From Betaproteobacteria bacterium (GTDB taxonomy: Bacteria > Pseudomonadota > Gammaproteobacteria > Burkholderiales > Ga0077523), in NCBI GenBank assembly GCA_016125475.1, contig WGLR01000006.1, forward strand, positions 1 through 64,000: DNA of 64,000 nt, written 5' to 3'. The position numbers and the translations under genes are program-made. Shown here one piece after another: positions 23,378 through 33,105 of this stretch (its first letter is position 1; every line of letters begins with the position of its first letter). The notes below the pieces were generated by a model, which was not told the DNA's origin, searched no databases, and was given only the letters and a program-made list of their open reading frames with translations.

Positions 23378-25671
23378 TGATTGCCCAGGAGCTTGAGGTC
23401 AGCCTGCACATGGCGTTCATGGAAGCCAGGCAGAAGCGGCACGAGTTCATCACGGTCGAGCACCTGCTGCTCGCGATGTTGGACAATCCCTCCGCATCCG
23501 AGGTCCTCCGTGCGTGCGCGGCCAACATCGAGGAACTCCGCAAGCAGCTGACCGATTTCATCAACGAGCACACTCCGGTGGTCTCCGGAGACGAGGTCGA
23601 CACGCAGCCCACGCTCGGATTCCAGCGCGTCATCCAGCGCGCGATCCTCCACGTCCAGTCCTCGGGCAAGAAGGAGGTGACCGGAGCCAACGTCCTCGTG
23701 GCCATCTTCGGCGAAAAGGACTCCCACGCCGTGTACTTCCTTCATCAGAAGGGGGTGACGCGCCTGGACGTGGTGAACTTCATCTCGCATGGCATCAGCA
23801 AGGTGCCGCAAGGCAGCGCACAGCCGGCGAAACAGCCCGAGACGGAGGCGGAGGCGGAGCAGGAACCCGCGTCCGGCGGCGCGCTCGAGGCCTATACCCA
23901 GAACCTGAACGCGCTCGCGCTCTCGGGCAAGATCGATCCGCTCATCGGGCGCGAGCGAGAAGTCGAACGCGTCATCCAGACGTTGTGCCGCCGTCGGAAG
24001 AACAACCCCCTGCTCGTCGGCGAAGCCGGCGTCGGAAAGACCGCGATCGCGGAGGGACTGGCGCGCCGCGTGATCGAAGGGCAGGTGCCCGAGATCCTGA
24101 GCCACAGCGTGGTGTATGCGCTCGACATGGGAGCCCTTCTCGCGGGCACGAAGTACCGGGGCGACTTCGAGCAGCGCCTCAAGGCCGTGCTGAAGCAGCT
24201 CACCGATAACCCGAACGGCATACTGTTCATCGACGAGATCCACACCCTGATCGGCGCGGGTGCCGCGTCGGGCGGGACCCTGGATGCGTCCAACCTGCTC
24301 AAGCCGGCCCTGTCCTCGGGGCAGCTGAAGTGCATCGGCGCGACGACCTACAACGAGTTCCGCGGAATCTTCGAGAAGGACCACGCACTCTCGCGGCGCT
24401 TCCAGAAGATCGACGTCACGGAACCGTCCATCGACGAGACCGTTGCGATCCTGCGCGGACTCAAGTCGCGTTTCGAGGCTCACCACGGCGTGCGTTACAC
24501 CGAGGCCGCTCTGTCGTCGGCCGCGCAGCTCTCCGCACGCTACATCAACGATCGGCACCTGCCGGACAAGGCCATCGACGTCATAGACGAGGCCGGGGCG
24601 GCCCAGCGAATCCTGCCGAAGTCGAAGCAGCGCAAGGTGATCGGCAAGCACGACATCGAGGACATCATTGCCAAGATCGCGCGTATCCCGCCGCAGAACG
24701 TTTCCTCGAGCGACCGGAACGCCCTGAAGACTCTGGACCGAGACCTCAAGGCGGTCGTATTCGGCCAGGACAAGGCGATCGACGCGCTGGCGTCCGCCAT
24801 CAAGATGTCTCGCAGCGGTCTCGGCAATCCACAGAAGCCCATCGGTTCGTTCCTGTTCTCCGGTCCGACGGGCGTCGGCAAGACGGAAGTCGCGCGACAG
24901 CTCGCATACATTCTCGGCGTGGAACTGGTCCGCTTCGACATGTCCGAGTACATGGAGCGCCATGCGGTATCGCGCCTGATCGGTGCGCCGCCCGGATACG
25001 TCGGTTTCGACCAGGGCGGACTGCTGACCGAGGCGATCACGAAGCACCCCTACGCGGTTCTGCTGCTCGACGAGATCGAAAAGGCTCACCCGGACATCTT
25101 CAACATTCTGTTGCAGGTGATGGATCACGGAACGCTCACGGACAACAACGGGCGCAAGGCGGACTTCCGCAACGTGGTCATCATCATGACGACCAACGCG
25201 GGTGCGGAAACGCTGGCGCGCACCGCGATCGGCTTCACCCTCGGCAAGCAGGCGGGTGACGAAATGGCCGAGATCAAGAGGATGTTCACGCCGGAGTTCC
25301 GCAACCGGCTCGACGCGATCATCTCGTTTGCGGCGCTCGACTACGACATCATCCTGCGTGTCGTCGACAAGTTCCTTATCCAGCTCGAAGAGCAACTCCA
25401 CGAGAAGAAGGTGGAAGTGACCTTCGCGTCGTCCCTGAAGGACTACCTCGCCAAGAACGGCTTCGATCCTCTGATGGGGGCGCGCCCGATGTCGAGGCTC
25501 ATCCAGGACACGATACGGCGTGCACTCGCGGACGAGCTGCTGTTCGGGCGCCTCGTGAACGGCGGGAAGGCCACGGTGGATCTCGATGCCGACGAGAAGG
25601 TCGTGCTCGTGTTCCCGGACGACGACCCGCCTTCGTCAGAGGCGAAAGAGGAAGAAAGCAGCATCGCCTGA
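23377..25671 (+). CDS. clpA: ATP-dependent Clp protease ATP-binding subunit ClpA
   Basis: 764 residues from the ATG at 23377, which follows a GGAGG site and overlaps the clpS stop. Unfoldase of ClpAP. Order: Clp N-domain (about 1-145), a Glu-rich linker, AAA domain 1 with [13 protein letters not shown] near residue 210, AAA domain 2 with [13 protein letters not shown] near residue 495, and the ClpP-binding loop region before the C-terminal domain. The start [14 protein letters not shown] is family-typical. Confidence 0.97.
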   Translation: MIAQELEVSLHMAFMEARQKRHEFITVEHLLLAMLDNPSASEVLRACAANIEELRKQLTDFINEHTPVVSGDEVDTQPTLGFQRVIQRAILHVQSSGKKEVTGANVLVAIFGEKDSHAVYFLHQKGVTRLDVVNFISHGISKVPQGSAQPAKQPETEAEAEQEPASGGALEAYTQNLNALALSGKIDPLIGREREVERVIQTLCRRRKNNPLLVGEAGVGKTAIAEGLARRVIEGQVPEILSHSVVYALDMGALLAGTKYRGDFEQRLKAVLKQLTDNPNGILFIDEIHTLIGAGAASGGTLDASNLLKPALSSGQLKCIGATTYNEFRGIFEKDHALSRRFQKIDVTEPSIDETVAILRGLKSRFEAHHGVRYTEAALSSAAQLSARYINDRHLPDKAIDVIDEAGAAQRILPKSKQRKVIGKHDIEDIIAKIARIPPQNVSSSDRNALKTLDRDLKAVVFGQDKAIDALASAIKMSRSGLGNPQKPIGSFLFSGPTGVGKTEVARQLAYILGVELVRFDMSEYMERHAVSRLIGAPPGYVGFDQGGLLTEAITKHPYAVLLLDEIEKAHPDIFNILLQVMDHGTLTDNNGRKADFRNVVIIMTTNAGAETLARTAIGFTLGKQAGDEMAEIKRMFTPEFRNRLDAIISFAALDYDIILRVVDKFLIQLEEQLHEKKVEVTFASSLKDYLAKNGFDPLMGARPMSRLIQDTIRRALADELLFGRLVNGGKATVDLDADEKVVLVFPDDDPPSSEAKEEESSIA

Positions 25672-25991
25672 CCGGATTTTCGGGCGTGCCGGCGGATGCG
25701 CGCGAAGTCCCGCGCTCGCGCGTGGGTAGGCGTCGTGGCGTCGTGGATGGGGACGGCTCGGGGAGACCTGGCTTCCGTTCGTGAGCAGGTCGGTCTCCCG
25801 GAGAGATCGTGCAAGCGCGACACCCCGTGCGACACCGGCGCGTTGTCGCGTAGTGCGCCGCAGGCCGATGGTGAGAAAAGCGCGACGCGTGCCGGCCGGG
25901 TTCGAGCGGAATTTCCAGCGGACCGGATCCTGAATCGGCCGGCGTGCGTGCACCTGCGGGGGTTCCACTTGATCGAAGGGGGAGACGAGGC
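25672..25991. other. Intergenic stretch after clpA
   Basis: 320 bases between clpA and the next small exported protein gene. I see no clear terminator, promoter hexamers or protein-like frame. Confidence 0.4.
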
Positions 25992-26414
25992 ATGAAGCCC
26001 GAATCGGCGATTCGCCGCGGCGTGTCGAGAGCCTGTGGCGTGTTTGCCGGGCTGTTGTTCGTCGTGTCTGCCGTGGCCGCCGACTCCGCGTCGGACCTTT
26101 CCGGTGTCTGGCGTGGGCCCTGGTACCTCGGCATGAGCAGTGGTGTGGCCACACTCATCGTTTCCGATGGAGATTCCGGCTCGGTCACGCTCTCGATGAC
26201 CAACAACGAAGACTTCGGAGGCGATCCGGTGCCGGTGCATGATCTGGCACTGAGCGACGATGGTCTCTCGTTTCGTTCGACGGGTGCCAATGGCGCCGTG
26301 CTCGTTGCGAAGAACCTTCCCGTCGACAGGGTCCGCGAAACGATCAAGGGTTTCGTGCGCTACGGCGGCTACAAGCTCCGGTTCGAACTCAAGCGCGCCA
26401 GCCCCCCGCGGTAA
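25992..26414 (+). CDS. Small exported protein of unknown function
   Basis: 140 residues. The ATG at 25992 follows GGGGAGACGAGG. A signal peptide (CGVFAGLLFVVSAVAA) precedes a single small beta-rich domain starting SDLSGVWRGPWYLG and ending in basic residues. The SGVWRGPW opening resembles small lipocalin-like or DUF-type periplasmic domains, but I do not recognise a family. It stands alone between clpA and the PQQ dehydrogenase. Confidence 0.75.
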   Translation: MKPESAIRRGVSRACGVFAGLLFVVSAVAADSASDLSGVWRGPWYLGMSSGVATLIVSDGDSGSVTLSMTNNEDFGGDPVPVHDLALSDDGLSFRSTGANGAVLVAKNLPVDRVRETIKGFVRYGGYKLRFELKRASPPR

Positions 26415-26899
26415 GCCCCGTTTCGTCACGCGCAGAGGCGCATGTCCTGCCGCCTCGCGCAAACTGCGCGATAGCGATCCACGCAGCCTGGCATCGGGCG
26501 ATCCGGTGCCACGTGCCCTTCTCGTCACGGTAGCGTTCGGCGCGATGCAGCGGGCCGCTCTTCGCGCCATGTCCTGTTCGCCAGCGTTTCCGAGGATCGT
26601 TCGCACCCGTATCGGCCCGGTCCCGACGACAGTCGGGTAACCCGTTCCGGAGAGGGGAGTCCGTGCGGGCCGGAAGTCTGAAGTCCCGTGGCGGGCATCG
26701 GCGCCACGGCATGCCGACGATCGTTCCGCCGTGATCGCGGTTTCCCGGAGTGCCCGCAGTCGTGACCGCCGTCACGAGCCGGGGCGACTCCCTCGCGGTT
26801 GCGTGCAGGCTCGAGGCGGGCACCCGTTGCCGGACCTCTACCGCGCGCGCAGGGTGCGCTCGATCGGGCCTCTGCGTCGTCGACGTGAACCGGTCGGCC
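26415..26899. other. Gene-free stretch before the PQQ dehydrogenase terminator
   Basis: About 485 bases. Open frames exist on both strands but have strong Arg bias and no motifs, the pattern expected of non-coding high-GC DNA. No promoter or repeat stood out. Confidence 0.45.
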
Positions 26900-26931
26900 A
26901 AAAAAAAACGGGCGGGAAATTTCCCGCCCGT
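26900..26931 (-). terminator. Rho-independent terminator of the PQQ dehydrogenase gene
   Basis: A perfect 24-base palindrome, ACGGGCGGGAAA followed by its complement (26908-26931), is followed on the minus strand by a run of nine T. It lies 67 bases downstream of the gene stop. Confidence 0.92.
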
Positions 26932-26998
26932 CATTCCGTGCTTTGTCCGTGGCTGCCCTACCCGGAGGAGGGCGCTGCCACGGGCCTGGCCGGTACGC

Positions 26999-28750
26999 TT
27001 AGTAAGGCAGCGCGAAGACCAGGAGCTGACCCACGTCGTTCGGCATGCTGCAGAACGGCTCGCCGAACAGCGGGCAGTAGTTGCCGGACACGTGGCTACC
27101 CCAGCCGGTCACGACGGCGATGTACTGCTTGCCGTTAGCGGTGTAGGTGATGATGCCACCGTGGTGACCGATACCGTCGTTGTTCTGCCACAGCGTCGCG
27201 CCGGTGCGCGCGTCGAGGGCTTCCAGCGTGCCGTCGGCACCCGGAACGAACACGAGATTACCCCGCGTGGACAGCAGGCTGGCGAGCGGCGGGTACTTGT
27301 ACTCCTTCTCCCACTTCACTTCACCCGTCAGCGGATCCCGTGCGTCGAGGTGACCGTAAGCCTTGCGGCCTTCCGGATGCGTGGACGTCCAGCTCGCGCC
27401 GAAGTAGGCCTGACCCGAGAACGCGGGAGGCGGATCCGCCTTCACGACGTCGATGTCGAAGCACCATTCCTGACCAAGCTTGTAGAACAGGCCGGTGTTG
27501 GGGTTGTAGGAGCCGGTGTTCCACGAGATCGCGCCGTCGATGGCGGGGCAGCGATTCGGGTTCTTGCCTTCGTGCAGTTCACGACGACCGATCAGCTGGC
27601 CGGTCTTCGGATCCACGCCCTTGATGTAGTTGTACGTCTGACCCAGCATGTAGGCGTTCTCGACCTGCAGGGGCTGGTTCGACGGATCGGGGTTGTACAC
27701 GAAGATGATGCCGCCCTTGTTCGGGTGCAGCATGTAGCGCTTGCCACCACGCTCGATCATCATGAACTCGCCCACGGCGCTGTCGAAGTCCCACGCGTCG
27801 TGCGGCATTTCCTGGAACCAGGACTTCAGCTGTCCGGTGTCGGCGTCGAGGACGACGACGGAGGAGCTGTACAGGTTGTCACCCGGACGCGCACCTTCGG
27901 TCTTCCAGTTGTCGCCACCGTAGTCGAAGTCGGGAGCCGGGTTGGCCGTGCCCCACCAGACCGAGTTGGTCTGCGGATCGTACGTACCCGTCATCCAGCC
28001 GCCGCTGCCGCCGGTCTTCCAGGAATCGTTACCCCAGCTCGCGCGCGAGCGATCGTCGCCGCCGATCGTGTCGAACTGCCACCGCACTTCGCCGGTCTTC
28101 GCGTCGACCGCGAAGATCGGGCCGCAGCAGCCGGAGAGTTCGCCGCCGTTCGCGCCGATCAGGACCATGTCCTTGACGAGCAGCGGGGCACCCGTGAAGC
28201 CCTTGTTACCGCCTTCCACCGACATGATCATCTTGTCCCAGACGACCTCGCCGGTGTCCTTGTTGATCGCGATCATGCGGCCGTCGGTCGTGCCGATGTA
28301 CACGTTGCCGTAACCGATGGCCAGGCCACGGTTGTACGGGTTGAAGAACGTGCCTTCGGAACGCTCCTGGTCGAGCTTGGCCTGATAGCGCCACTTGACT
28401 GCGCCTGTCGCACCGTCCAGCGCCCAGACCTGACCGGACGAACTCGTGTAGTACAGCACGCCGTCCACGGCCAGCGGGAAGGACTGCACACCACGCTTGC
28501 TCGCGCTCGGCGTGTGAATCCATGCAACACGGAGATTCCGCACGTTGTTCGCGTTGATCTGCGCGAGGTCGCTGTAGTGCCAGGACTTGTAGGACCCGTG
28601 ATAGGTCAGCCAGTTGTTGGGGTCCTTGTCGGCGTTCAGCAGACGATCGAAATTCACTTCGCCTGCACTGGCCGACAGTGCGGCACCGACGAGTGCCGCG
28701 GCGGACAACGCCTTCACGCAACCATTAAGTTGTGTGCTCCATCGCTTCAT
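26999..28750 (-). CDS. PQQ-dependent alcohol dehydrogenase, lanthanide-type signature
   Basis: 583 residues from the ATG at 28750, which has GGGAGAGAG before it. A signal peptide (about 1-29) leads to an eight-bladed propeller quinoprotein of the methanol/ethanol family, acting in the periplasm. Glu204 in GGEL, Asn270 in TANPAP and catalytic Asp321 in PHDAWDFD match the metal and PQQ ligands of MxaF/XoxF. Asp323, two positions on, is the extra Asp that marks lanthanide-dependent enzymes. The vicinal Cys-Cys, normally in the RACCDVVNRG position, is Phe135-Phe136 here. Instead a Cys-Cys pair sits at 208-209 directly after Glu204. No cytochrome c or PQQ synthesis genes are nearby. The substrate is unknown, and I would not call it XoxF. 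Confidence 0.9.
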   Translation of the reverse strand: MKRWSTQLNGCVKALSAAALVGAALSASAGEVNFDRLLNADKDPNNWLTYHGSYKSWHYSDLAQINANNVRNLRVAWIHTPSASKRGVQSFPLAVDGVLYYTSSSGQVWALDGATGAVKWRYQAKLDQERSEGTFFNPYNRGLAIGYGNVYIGTTDGRMIAINKDTGEVVWDKMIMSVEGGNKGFTGAPLLVKDMVLIGANGGELSGCCGPIFAVDAKTGEVRWQFDTIGGDDRSRASWGNDSWKTGGSGGWMTGTYDPQTNSVWWGTANPAPDFDYGGDNWKTEGARPGDNLYSSSVVVLDADTGQLKSWFQEMPHDAWDFDSAVGEFMMIERGGKRYMLHPNKGGIIFVYNPDPSNQPLQVENAYMLGQTYNYIKGVDPKTGQLIGRRELHEGKNPNRCPAIDGAISWNTGSYNPNTGLFYKLGQEWCFDIDVVKADPPPAFSGQAYFGASWTSTHPEGRKAYGHLDARDPLTGEVKWEKEYKYPPLASLLSTRGNLVFVPGADGTLEALDARTGATLWQNNDGIGHHGGIITYTANGKQYIAVVTGWGSHVSGNYCPLFGEPFCSMPNDVGQLLVFALPY

Positions 28751-28982
28751 GACTCTCTCCCAATTTATGATGCTCAGGGTAAATGCACGACTCAATCAAG
28801 AAGGTTCCCGTCCGACCCCACCGGAACACGCCCCCGGCGAGTACTGCTCGACTGACAGAAACTCGGGGGAATTTAGACTTAGTTCGGGACATTTGCAATA
28901 CGACTTCACGGGATCGTGCCGTGCGTTTTTCAGTGACACGCTTGACGCAAGGGGCGTCCGGCGAACAGTGGTGATTTGTCCA

Positions 28983-29414
28983 ATGTCAAGGTTGCGAGTG
29001 AACGGTCGCGTGGCGATCGACACGGAATGTCTCGAGTATCGATTCGCGCGTTCGTCCGGGCCGGGCGGGCAGAATGTCAACAAGGTCGAGACCGCGGTCG
29101 AGTTGCGGTACAACATGGCGGCCGATCATTCGCTGCCCGAACCCGTGCGGGCGCGTGTGGCGAGCCTCGCCGGTCGGCGGCTCACCGCCGAAGGGATCGT
29201 CGTGATTCAGGCGCAGAGATTCCGTTCGCAGCAGCGAAATCGCGAGGATGCTCTCGAGCGGCTGCTCGAACTCGTCGACGCCGCGGCCCGCATTCCCCGC
29301 GCGCGCATTCCCACGAAGCCGCATGCTGCAGCGCAGCGCGCGCGCCTCGAGAACAAGCGCCGCACGGGAGCCGTGAAGCGTGCGCGGCGCCCCGTCGGAC
29401 GGGACGACGACTGA
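28983..29414 (+). CDS. arfB: Alternative ribosome-rescue factor ArfB (YaeJ)
   Basis: 143 residues. Peptidyl-tRNA hydrolase that frees ribosomes stalled on mRNAs without a stop codon. The catalytic GGQ is in SSGPGGQNVNKVET near residue 30, and the C-terminus is a basic tail (KRRTGAVKRARRPVGR) that enters the empty mRNA channel. The ATG at 28983 is chosen because the long upstream extension has no family-like sequence. Lone gene, divergent from the PQQ dehydrogenase and convergent with corA. Confidence 0.93.
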   Translation: MSRLRVNGRVAIDTECLEYRFARSSGPGGQNVNKVETAVELRYNMAADHSLPEPVRARVASLAGRRLTAEGIVVIQAQRFRSQQRNREDALERLLELVDAAARIPRARIPTKPHAAAQRARLENKRRTGAVKRARRPVGRDDD

Positions 29415-29466
29415 TCGACCGGCATGCGCCTGCCGTGGCGAAGCTCCGGACTGGTGCGTGCGGACA

Positions 29467-30531
29467 TCACAGCCACCGCTTCTGGATGAAGAAGGCGGCG
29501 AGCAGCGCGCCGAGCAGCGCCATCGACCCGACCGTCGCGACGAATCCCCACTCCCAGTCGATCAGCGGCACGCGACGGAAATTCATGCCGAACACGCCCG
29601 TGACGAACGTGAGCGGCATGAACACCGCGGAGAAGACGGCGAGCACCTTCATGATCGTGTTGGTCCGATTGCTCTGTGAGGACAGATAGGTCGCGAGCGT
29701 GTCGGTCAGCAGGGCCTGATAGGTGGCGACACCCTCGATGACCTGTTCCACGTGATCCTGAAGGTCGCGCAGGAACGGCTGTACCGCGGGGGAGACCAGG
29801 GGCGTGTGCCGGTTACGCAGACTGCCGATCATCTCGCGCGCGGGCCAGACCGACTTGCGCATGAGCAGCAGCTGCCGCTTCAGTGCGTGGATGTCGTGCA
29901 GCGTTTCCACACGGGGACGCGTCATGACCGCGTCCTCGACCGCCTCGATGCGTTCTCCGAGTCTTTCCAGGACGATGAAATAGTGATCGATCGTCACGTC
30001 GAGCAGGCAATAGGCGAGGTAGTCGGGCCCCAGCCTGCGGATGCGCCCGGCGTTCTGGCGAATGCGGTCTCGCAGGGGATCGAAGAAGTCGCCGGCGCGC
30101 TCCTGGAACGAGATCACGTACCGCTGTCCCAGCACCAGGGAAAGCTGCTCGATCTCGAACGTCTCGCGCGCGTCCGGCCACGAGAGCATCTTGAGCGCGA
30201 CGAACACGTGCTCCCCGTGGTCCTCCGTCTTCGTGCGCTGGTCGCTGTTGAGGATGTCTTCCTGCATGAGCGGGTGGAAACCGAGGGCGGTGCCGATCTC
30301 CTCGACGGTGCCGGGGTACGCGAGCGCGTCCACGTTGATCCACGTGACGGCGGCGGTGTCTCGCCGTCCCGCGCACTCACGCGGCTCCGCGAGGACGGTC
30401 TCGTCGAATCGCGATGCGTCGTAGTCCATCACCGTGATGCGCGGCCGACGGGGCGAGCGCTCCCCCACGTAGACGAGGGAACCCGGCGGCATGCCCAGTC
30501 TGGCAGAGCGTCCTTTCAGCATGCGTGCCAT
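29467..30531 (-). CDS. CorA-family magnesium/cobalt transporter
   Basis: 354 residues from the ATG at 30531 (MARMLKGRSARLGMPPG). Large cytoplasmic N-terminal domain with long helices, then two C-terminal membrane helices. The pore signature GMN is in FVTGVFGMNF; the following MPEL loop of classical CorA is replaced by RRVPLIDWEW, as in many CorA homologues. Start lies 4 bases after the MarR stop, so the two are co-transcribed. Confidence 0.9.
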   Translation of the reverse strand: MARMLKGRSARLGMPPGSLVYVGERSPRRPRITVMDYDASRFDETVLAEPRECAGRRDTAAVTWINVDALAYPGTVEEIGTALGFHPLMQEDILNSDQRTKTEDHGEHVFVALKMLSWPDARETFEIEQLSLVLGQRYVISFQERAGDFFDPLRDRIRQNAGRIRRLGPDYLAYCLLDVTIDHYFIVLERLGERIEAVEDAVMTRPRVETLHDIHALKRQLLLMRKSVWPAREMIGSLRNRHTPLVSPAVQPFLRDLQDHVEQVIEGVATYQALLTDTLATYLSSQSNRTNTIMKVLAVFSAVFMPLTFVTGVFGMNFRRVPLIDWEWGFVATVGSMALLGALLAAFFIQKRWL

Positions 30532-30535
30532 CACG

Positions 30536-31048
30536 TCACCTCGAACGCGGAGCGAGCCGGTCCAGCATGTCCATGAGCTGTTCGCGTTCGGCACCCGTGA
30601 GCCCGGACGCGATGCCGGCCTCGTGCTCGCGAACGGCCCCGGTGGCGTCGTGCAGGAGTTCCGCGCCCGCCGTCGTGAGGAACAGGCCGTTCGAGCGACG
30701 ATCGGCCGGCGCGGACCTGCGCTCGACCAGGCCGCGCTGCTCCAGCTTGTTGAGCGCCGGCACGAGGGTCGATCGATCGATCCGCGCGGCCTGCGCGAGC
30801 GCTGTCTGCTTCAGCCCGGGATTCGCATCGATGATCACGAGCAGGGCGAAGAGGCCGGGGCTCACGCCGAGGTGCTCGAGCGCGCGCTCGAAGTCCTCGA
30901 AGATCGCGATCTGGGCCAGACGCACGTGGTATCCGAGCAGGCCGGGAAGCATGCCGAGCGCGACCCGCGTTCCTTCGGGCGCAGCGGGCGCTCGCGAGCG
31001 GGGCTCCGGAATCTCGCTTCGGGCGGGAGGCTTCACTTTGTTTGACAT
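30536..31048 (-). CDS. MarR-family transcriptional regulator
   Basis: 170 residues. A winged-helix MarR core covers about residues 40-150, with the recognition region KQTALAQAARIDRSTLVPALNKLEQRGLVERR and the wing PADRRSNG. The N-terminus is extended and rich in Pro/Ala/Arg. The ATG at 31048-31046 lies inside a perfect inverted repeat, which suggests it represses itself. It is divergent from the aromatic degradation genes starting at 31112, so it is the likely local regulator; its ligand may be an aromatic acid or CoA thioester (inference). Confidence 0.92.
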   Translation of the reverse strand: MSNKVKPPARSEIPEPRSRAPAAPEGTRVALGMLPGLLGYHVRLAQIAIFEDFERALEHLGVSPGLFALLVIIDANPGLKQTALAQAARIDRSTLVPALNKLEQRGLVERRSAPADRRSNGLFLTTAGAELLHDATGAVREHEAGIASGLTGAEREQLMDMLDRLAPRSR

Positions 31049-31055
31049 CAAACAA
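31038..31055. promoter_or_regulatory. MarR operator overlapping the marR start codon
   Basis: TTGTTTGA-CA-TCAAACAA is an exact 8+2+8 inverted repeat, with its TTTGACATCAAA core resembling known MarR-family boxes. The marR ATG is in its centre, and the divergent reductase gene begins 57 bases away, so binding here could control both directions. Confidence 0.75.
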
Positions 31056-31111
31056 TCGCGTGAGGATACTAATCAAATCCGAGTCATTCTCAAAGTCCCT
31101 TTCGTCGCAGC

Positions 31112-32158
31112 ATGTCGCTCACGATAAGTATCGATGGCAGCGGGGTGCGTGTCGCTGCGGAGCCTGGCGACACGGTTCTGGACGCGCTGCTCATGGCCGG
31201 CGTCGGATTCCCGTACAGCTGTCAGGCGGGCAACTGCGGCACGTGCCGCTGTGAACTGCTCGAGGGCGAGGTGCTCGAACTCGAGGCTTCCGAACACGCA
31301 CTCGCCGACGAGGATCGTGCCCGCGGTCAGGTGCTCGCATGTCGCACCCAGGTCTGGGGCGACGTCGTCATCCGGCGGCTCGACGACGAGGAGTTCGTCG
31401 TGCATCCGTCGCGGCGGCTCGAGTGCGTCGTCGACAGTGTCGAGCGACTCACTCACGACATCCTGGGGCTCAGGCTCGCGATTCTCTCGGGCGGGCCGTT
31501 CCTGTTCAGTGCGGGGCAGTATGCGGCGCTCGAGTTTTCCTTCTCGCCGGGCGTTTCCCGCGACTATTCGATGGCCAGCACGCCGGGCGACGGCCATCTC
31601 GAATTCTTCGTGCGCGAGCGCCGGGGCGGGGGAGTGAGCGACGGTCTCTCGGAACGACTTCACGTCGGAGACAGGGTGCGCGTGTCGGGGCCGTTCGGTT
31701 CAGCGTTCCTGCGGGAAGGCCACGAAGGGCCCGTCATCGCGGTTGCGGGCGGGAGCGGTCTCGCCCCCATCCGGTCCATTCTCGCGACGCTCCGCGCGAG
31801 GCGTACGGACCAGCCTGTACATCTCTACTTCGGTGCGCGCACGGAGCGCGACGTGTTCGGAGAGCGGGAGATGATCGAGTGGACACGTCCGCCGGGGTCG
31901 TCCCTGCAGATCGTGCTTGCCGACACCATGCATCGGTCGAAAGGCCCGGGCGCACGCCGCGCCGGTCTGGTCACCGACGCACTCGATGCCGATCTGGACG
32001 ACCTGCTCGGCGCGAAGGCTTACGTCGCGGGACCGCCCGCCATGGTCGAGGCTGCCGTGGCGGTACTCGAGCGCAAGGGCGTGCCCTCCCGTGACATTCA
32101 CGCCGACGCCTTCTATCCTGCGCAGGGTAGCGAGACCTCGGACACCATCGTGGCGTGA
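31112..32158 (+). CDS. Ferredoxin-NAD(P)H reductase, oxygenase electron-transfer component
   Basis: 348 residues. The N-terminal plant-type [2Fe-2S] domain has cysteines in YSCQAGNCGTCRC and ACRTQVW. An FAD domain with RDYSMAST follows, then an NAD(P) domain with GGSGLAPIRSI. This is the architecture of reductases serving ring-hydroxylating and di-iron oxygenases (BenC, PaaE-like, BoxA-like order). First gene of the catabolic run; its TGA overlaps the beginning of the SDR region. The probable partner is the di-iron protein two genes on. Confidence 0.92.
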   Translation: MSLTISIDGSGVRVAAEPGDTVLDALLMAGVGFPYSCQAGNCGTCRCELLEGEVLELEASEHALADEDRARGQVLACRTQVWGDVVIRRLDDEEFVVHPSRRLECVVDSVERLTHDILGLRLAILSGGPFLFSAGQYAALEFSFSPGVSRDYSMASTPGDGHLEFFVRERRGGGVSDGLSERLHVGDRVRVSGPFGSAFLREGHEGPVIAVAGGSGLAPIRSILATLRARRTDQPVHLYFGARTERDVFGEREMIEWTRPPGSSLQIVLADTMHRSKGPGARRAGLVTDALDADLDDLLGAKAYVAGPPAMVEAAVAVLERKGVPSRDIHADAFYPAQGSETSDTIVA

Positions 32159-32160
32159 CC

Positions 32161-33090
32161 ATGAACAACGCACTGCTCGAAGGCAGGGTTGCACTCGTGA
32201 CGGGAGGTGCCCGGGGCATCGGCCTCGCGATCGTGCGCGCCTTCGTCCAGCAGGGGGCGCGCGTGCTGGTGGCGGATTCGGGCGCGTCCATCTCCGGTGT
32301 CGACGCCGATCCCGCCGTCACGGAATCGGCCTGCCGCGAACTCGGCGATCGCGTCGTTCCCTTCGTGGACGACATCTCGCAGCCCGGCGCCGCGGAACGG
32401 GCAGTCGCGACCGCCCTCGAGTCCTTCGGTGCCCTCGACATCGTCGTGAACAATGCGGCGATCCTGCGCGACGGCTTCATCTTCAAGAGCCGCCGGGAAG
32501 ACTGGCAGCGCGTGCTGGAAGTGAATCTCCACGGACCGTTCGCCGTGCTCGCCGCCGCGACACCCGCGATGCGGGATGCCGTCAAGCAGGGACGGGCACC
32601 CGGGCGGATCCTCAACGTGGTGTCGACGGCGGGCATCGTGGGCAACCTGGGCCAGAGCGCCTATGCGTCCGCCAAGGCCGGCCTGATCGGGCTCACGCGC
32701 GTCACGGCGATGGACCTCGCGCGTGCGGGCATCGCGTGCAACGCGCTCGCCCCGTTCGCCGCGACCCGGGTGACGGATGCCATCCAGCCCGCGAACGACG
32801 GCCAGGCGCAGTACAAGACGCGTGCGCTCGCGATTCCTCCGGCGTACGTCGCGCGCCTCGCGACGTGGCTCTGTTCCTCGGCAAGCGGTTTCACGGGGCA
32901 GATCCTCGGCGTACGCGGCCGCGAGATCTTCCTGTTCGGCCAGGCGCGCCCCGTCGCGCGCGTGGCGGCGGACGTCCTGGAGCGACAGGACGCGCTCGCT
33001 CTCGGGGGGGTGCTGGAGACGGAATTCGCGAACAGTCTCACGGACCTGACCACCGATCTCGAACTGTTCAACACGGAACCCCTGCTCTAG
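32161..33090 (+). CDS. Short-chain dehydrogenase/reductase
   Basis: 309 residues from the ATG at 32161; a GTG at 32155 overlapping the previous stop is an alternative. The Rossmann motif TGGARGIGLA, NNAAIL, the catalytic Ser in NVVSTAGIVG and YASAK with Tyr and Lys are present. Long NAA-type spacing and a C-terminal extension resemble the SDR unit of peroxisomal multifunctional enzyme, so a hydroxyacyl-type substrate is possible. It lies between the reductase and the di-iron protein, and may rearomatise or oxidise the oxygenase product (inference). Confidence 0.88.
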   Translation: MNNALLEGRVALVTGGARGIGLAIVRAFVQQGARVLVADSGASISGVDADPAVTESACRELGDRVVPFVDDISQPGAAERAVATALESFGALDIVVNNAAILRDGFIFKSRREDWQRVLEVNLHGPFAVLAAATPAMRDAVKQGRAPGRILNVVSTAGIVGNLGQSAYASAKAGLIGLTRVTAMDLARAGIACNALAPFAATRVTDAIQPANDGQAQYKTRALAIPPAYVARLATWLCSSASGFTGQILGVRGREIFLFGQARPVARVAADVLERQDALALGGVLETEFANSLTDLTTDLELFNTEPLL

Positions 33091-33105
33091 GAGGTGCGAG
33101 ACATC

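Noticed and set aside
26999-28750. Naming the quinoprotein xoxF or mxaF
   Set aside because: The displaced Cys pair and absence of xoxG/xoxJ or mxa genes make a specific name unsafe despite the DxD signature.
26750-28855. 701-codon open frame opposite the PQQ dehydrogenase
   Set aside because: Antisense shadow; it runs through the terminator and the unmistakable quinoprotein.
28614-28982. N-terminal extension of arfB
   Set aside because: No family similarity and it overlaps the PQQ dehydrogenase start; ArfB proteins are about 140 residues.
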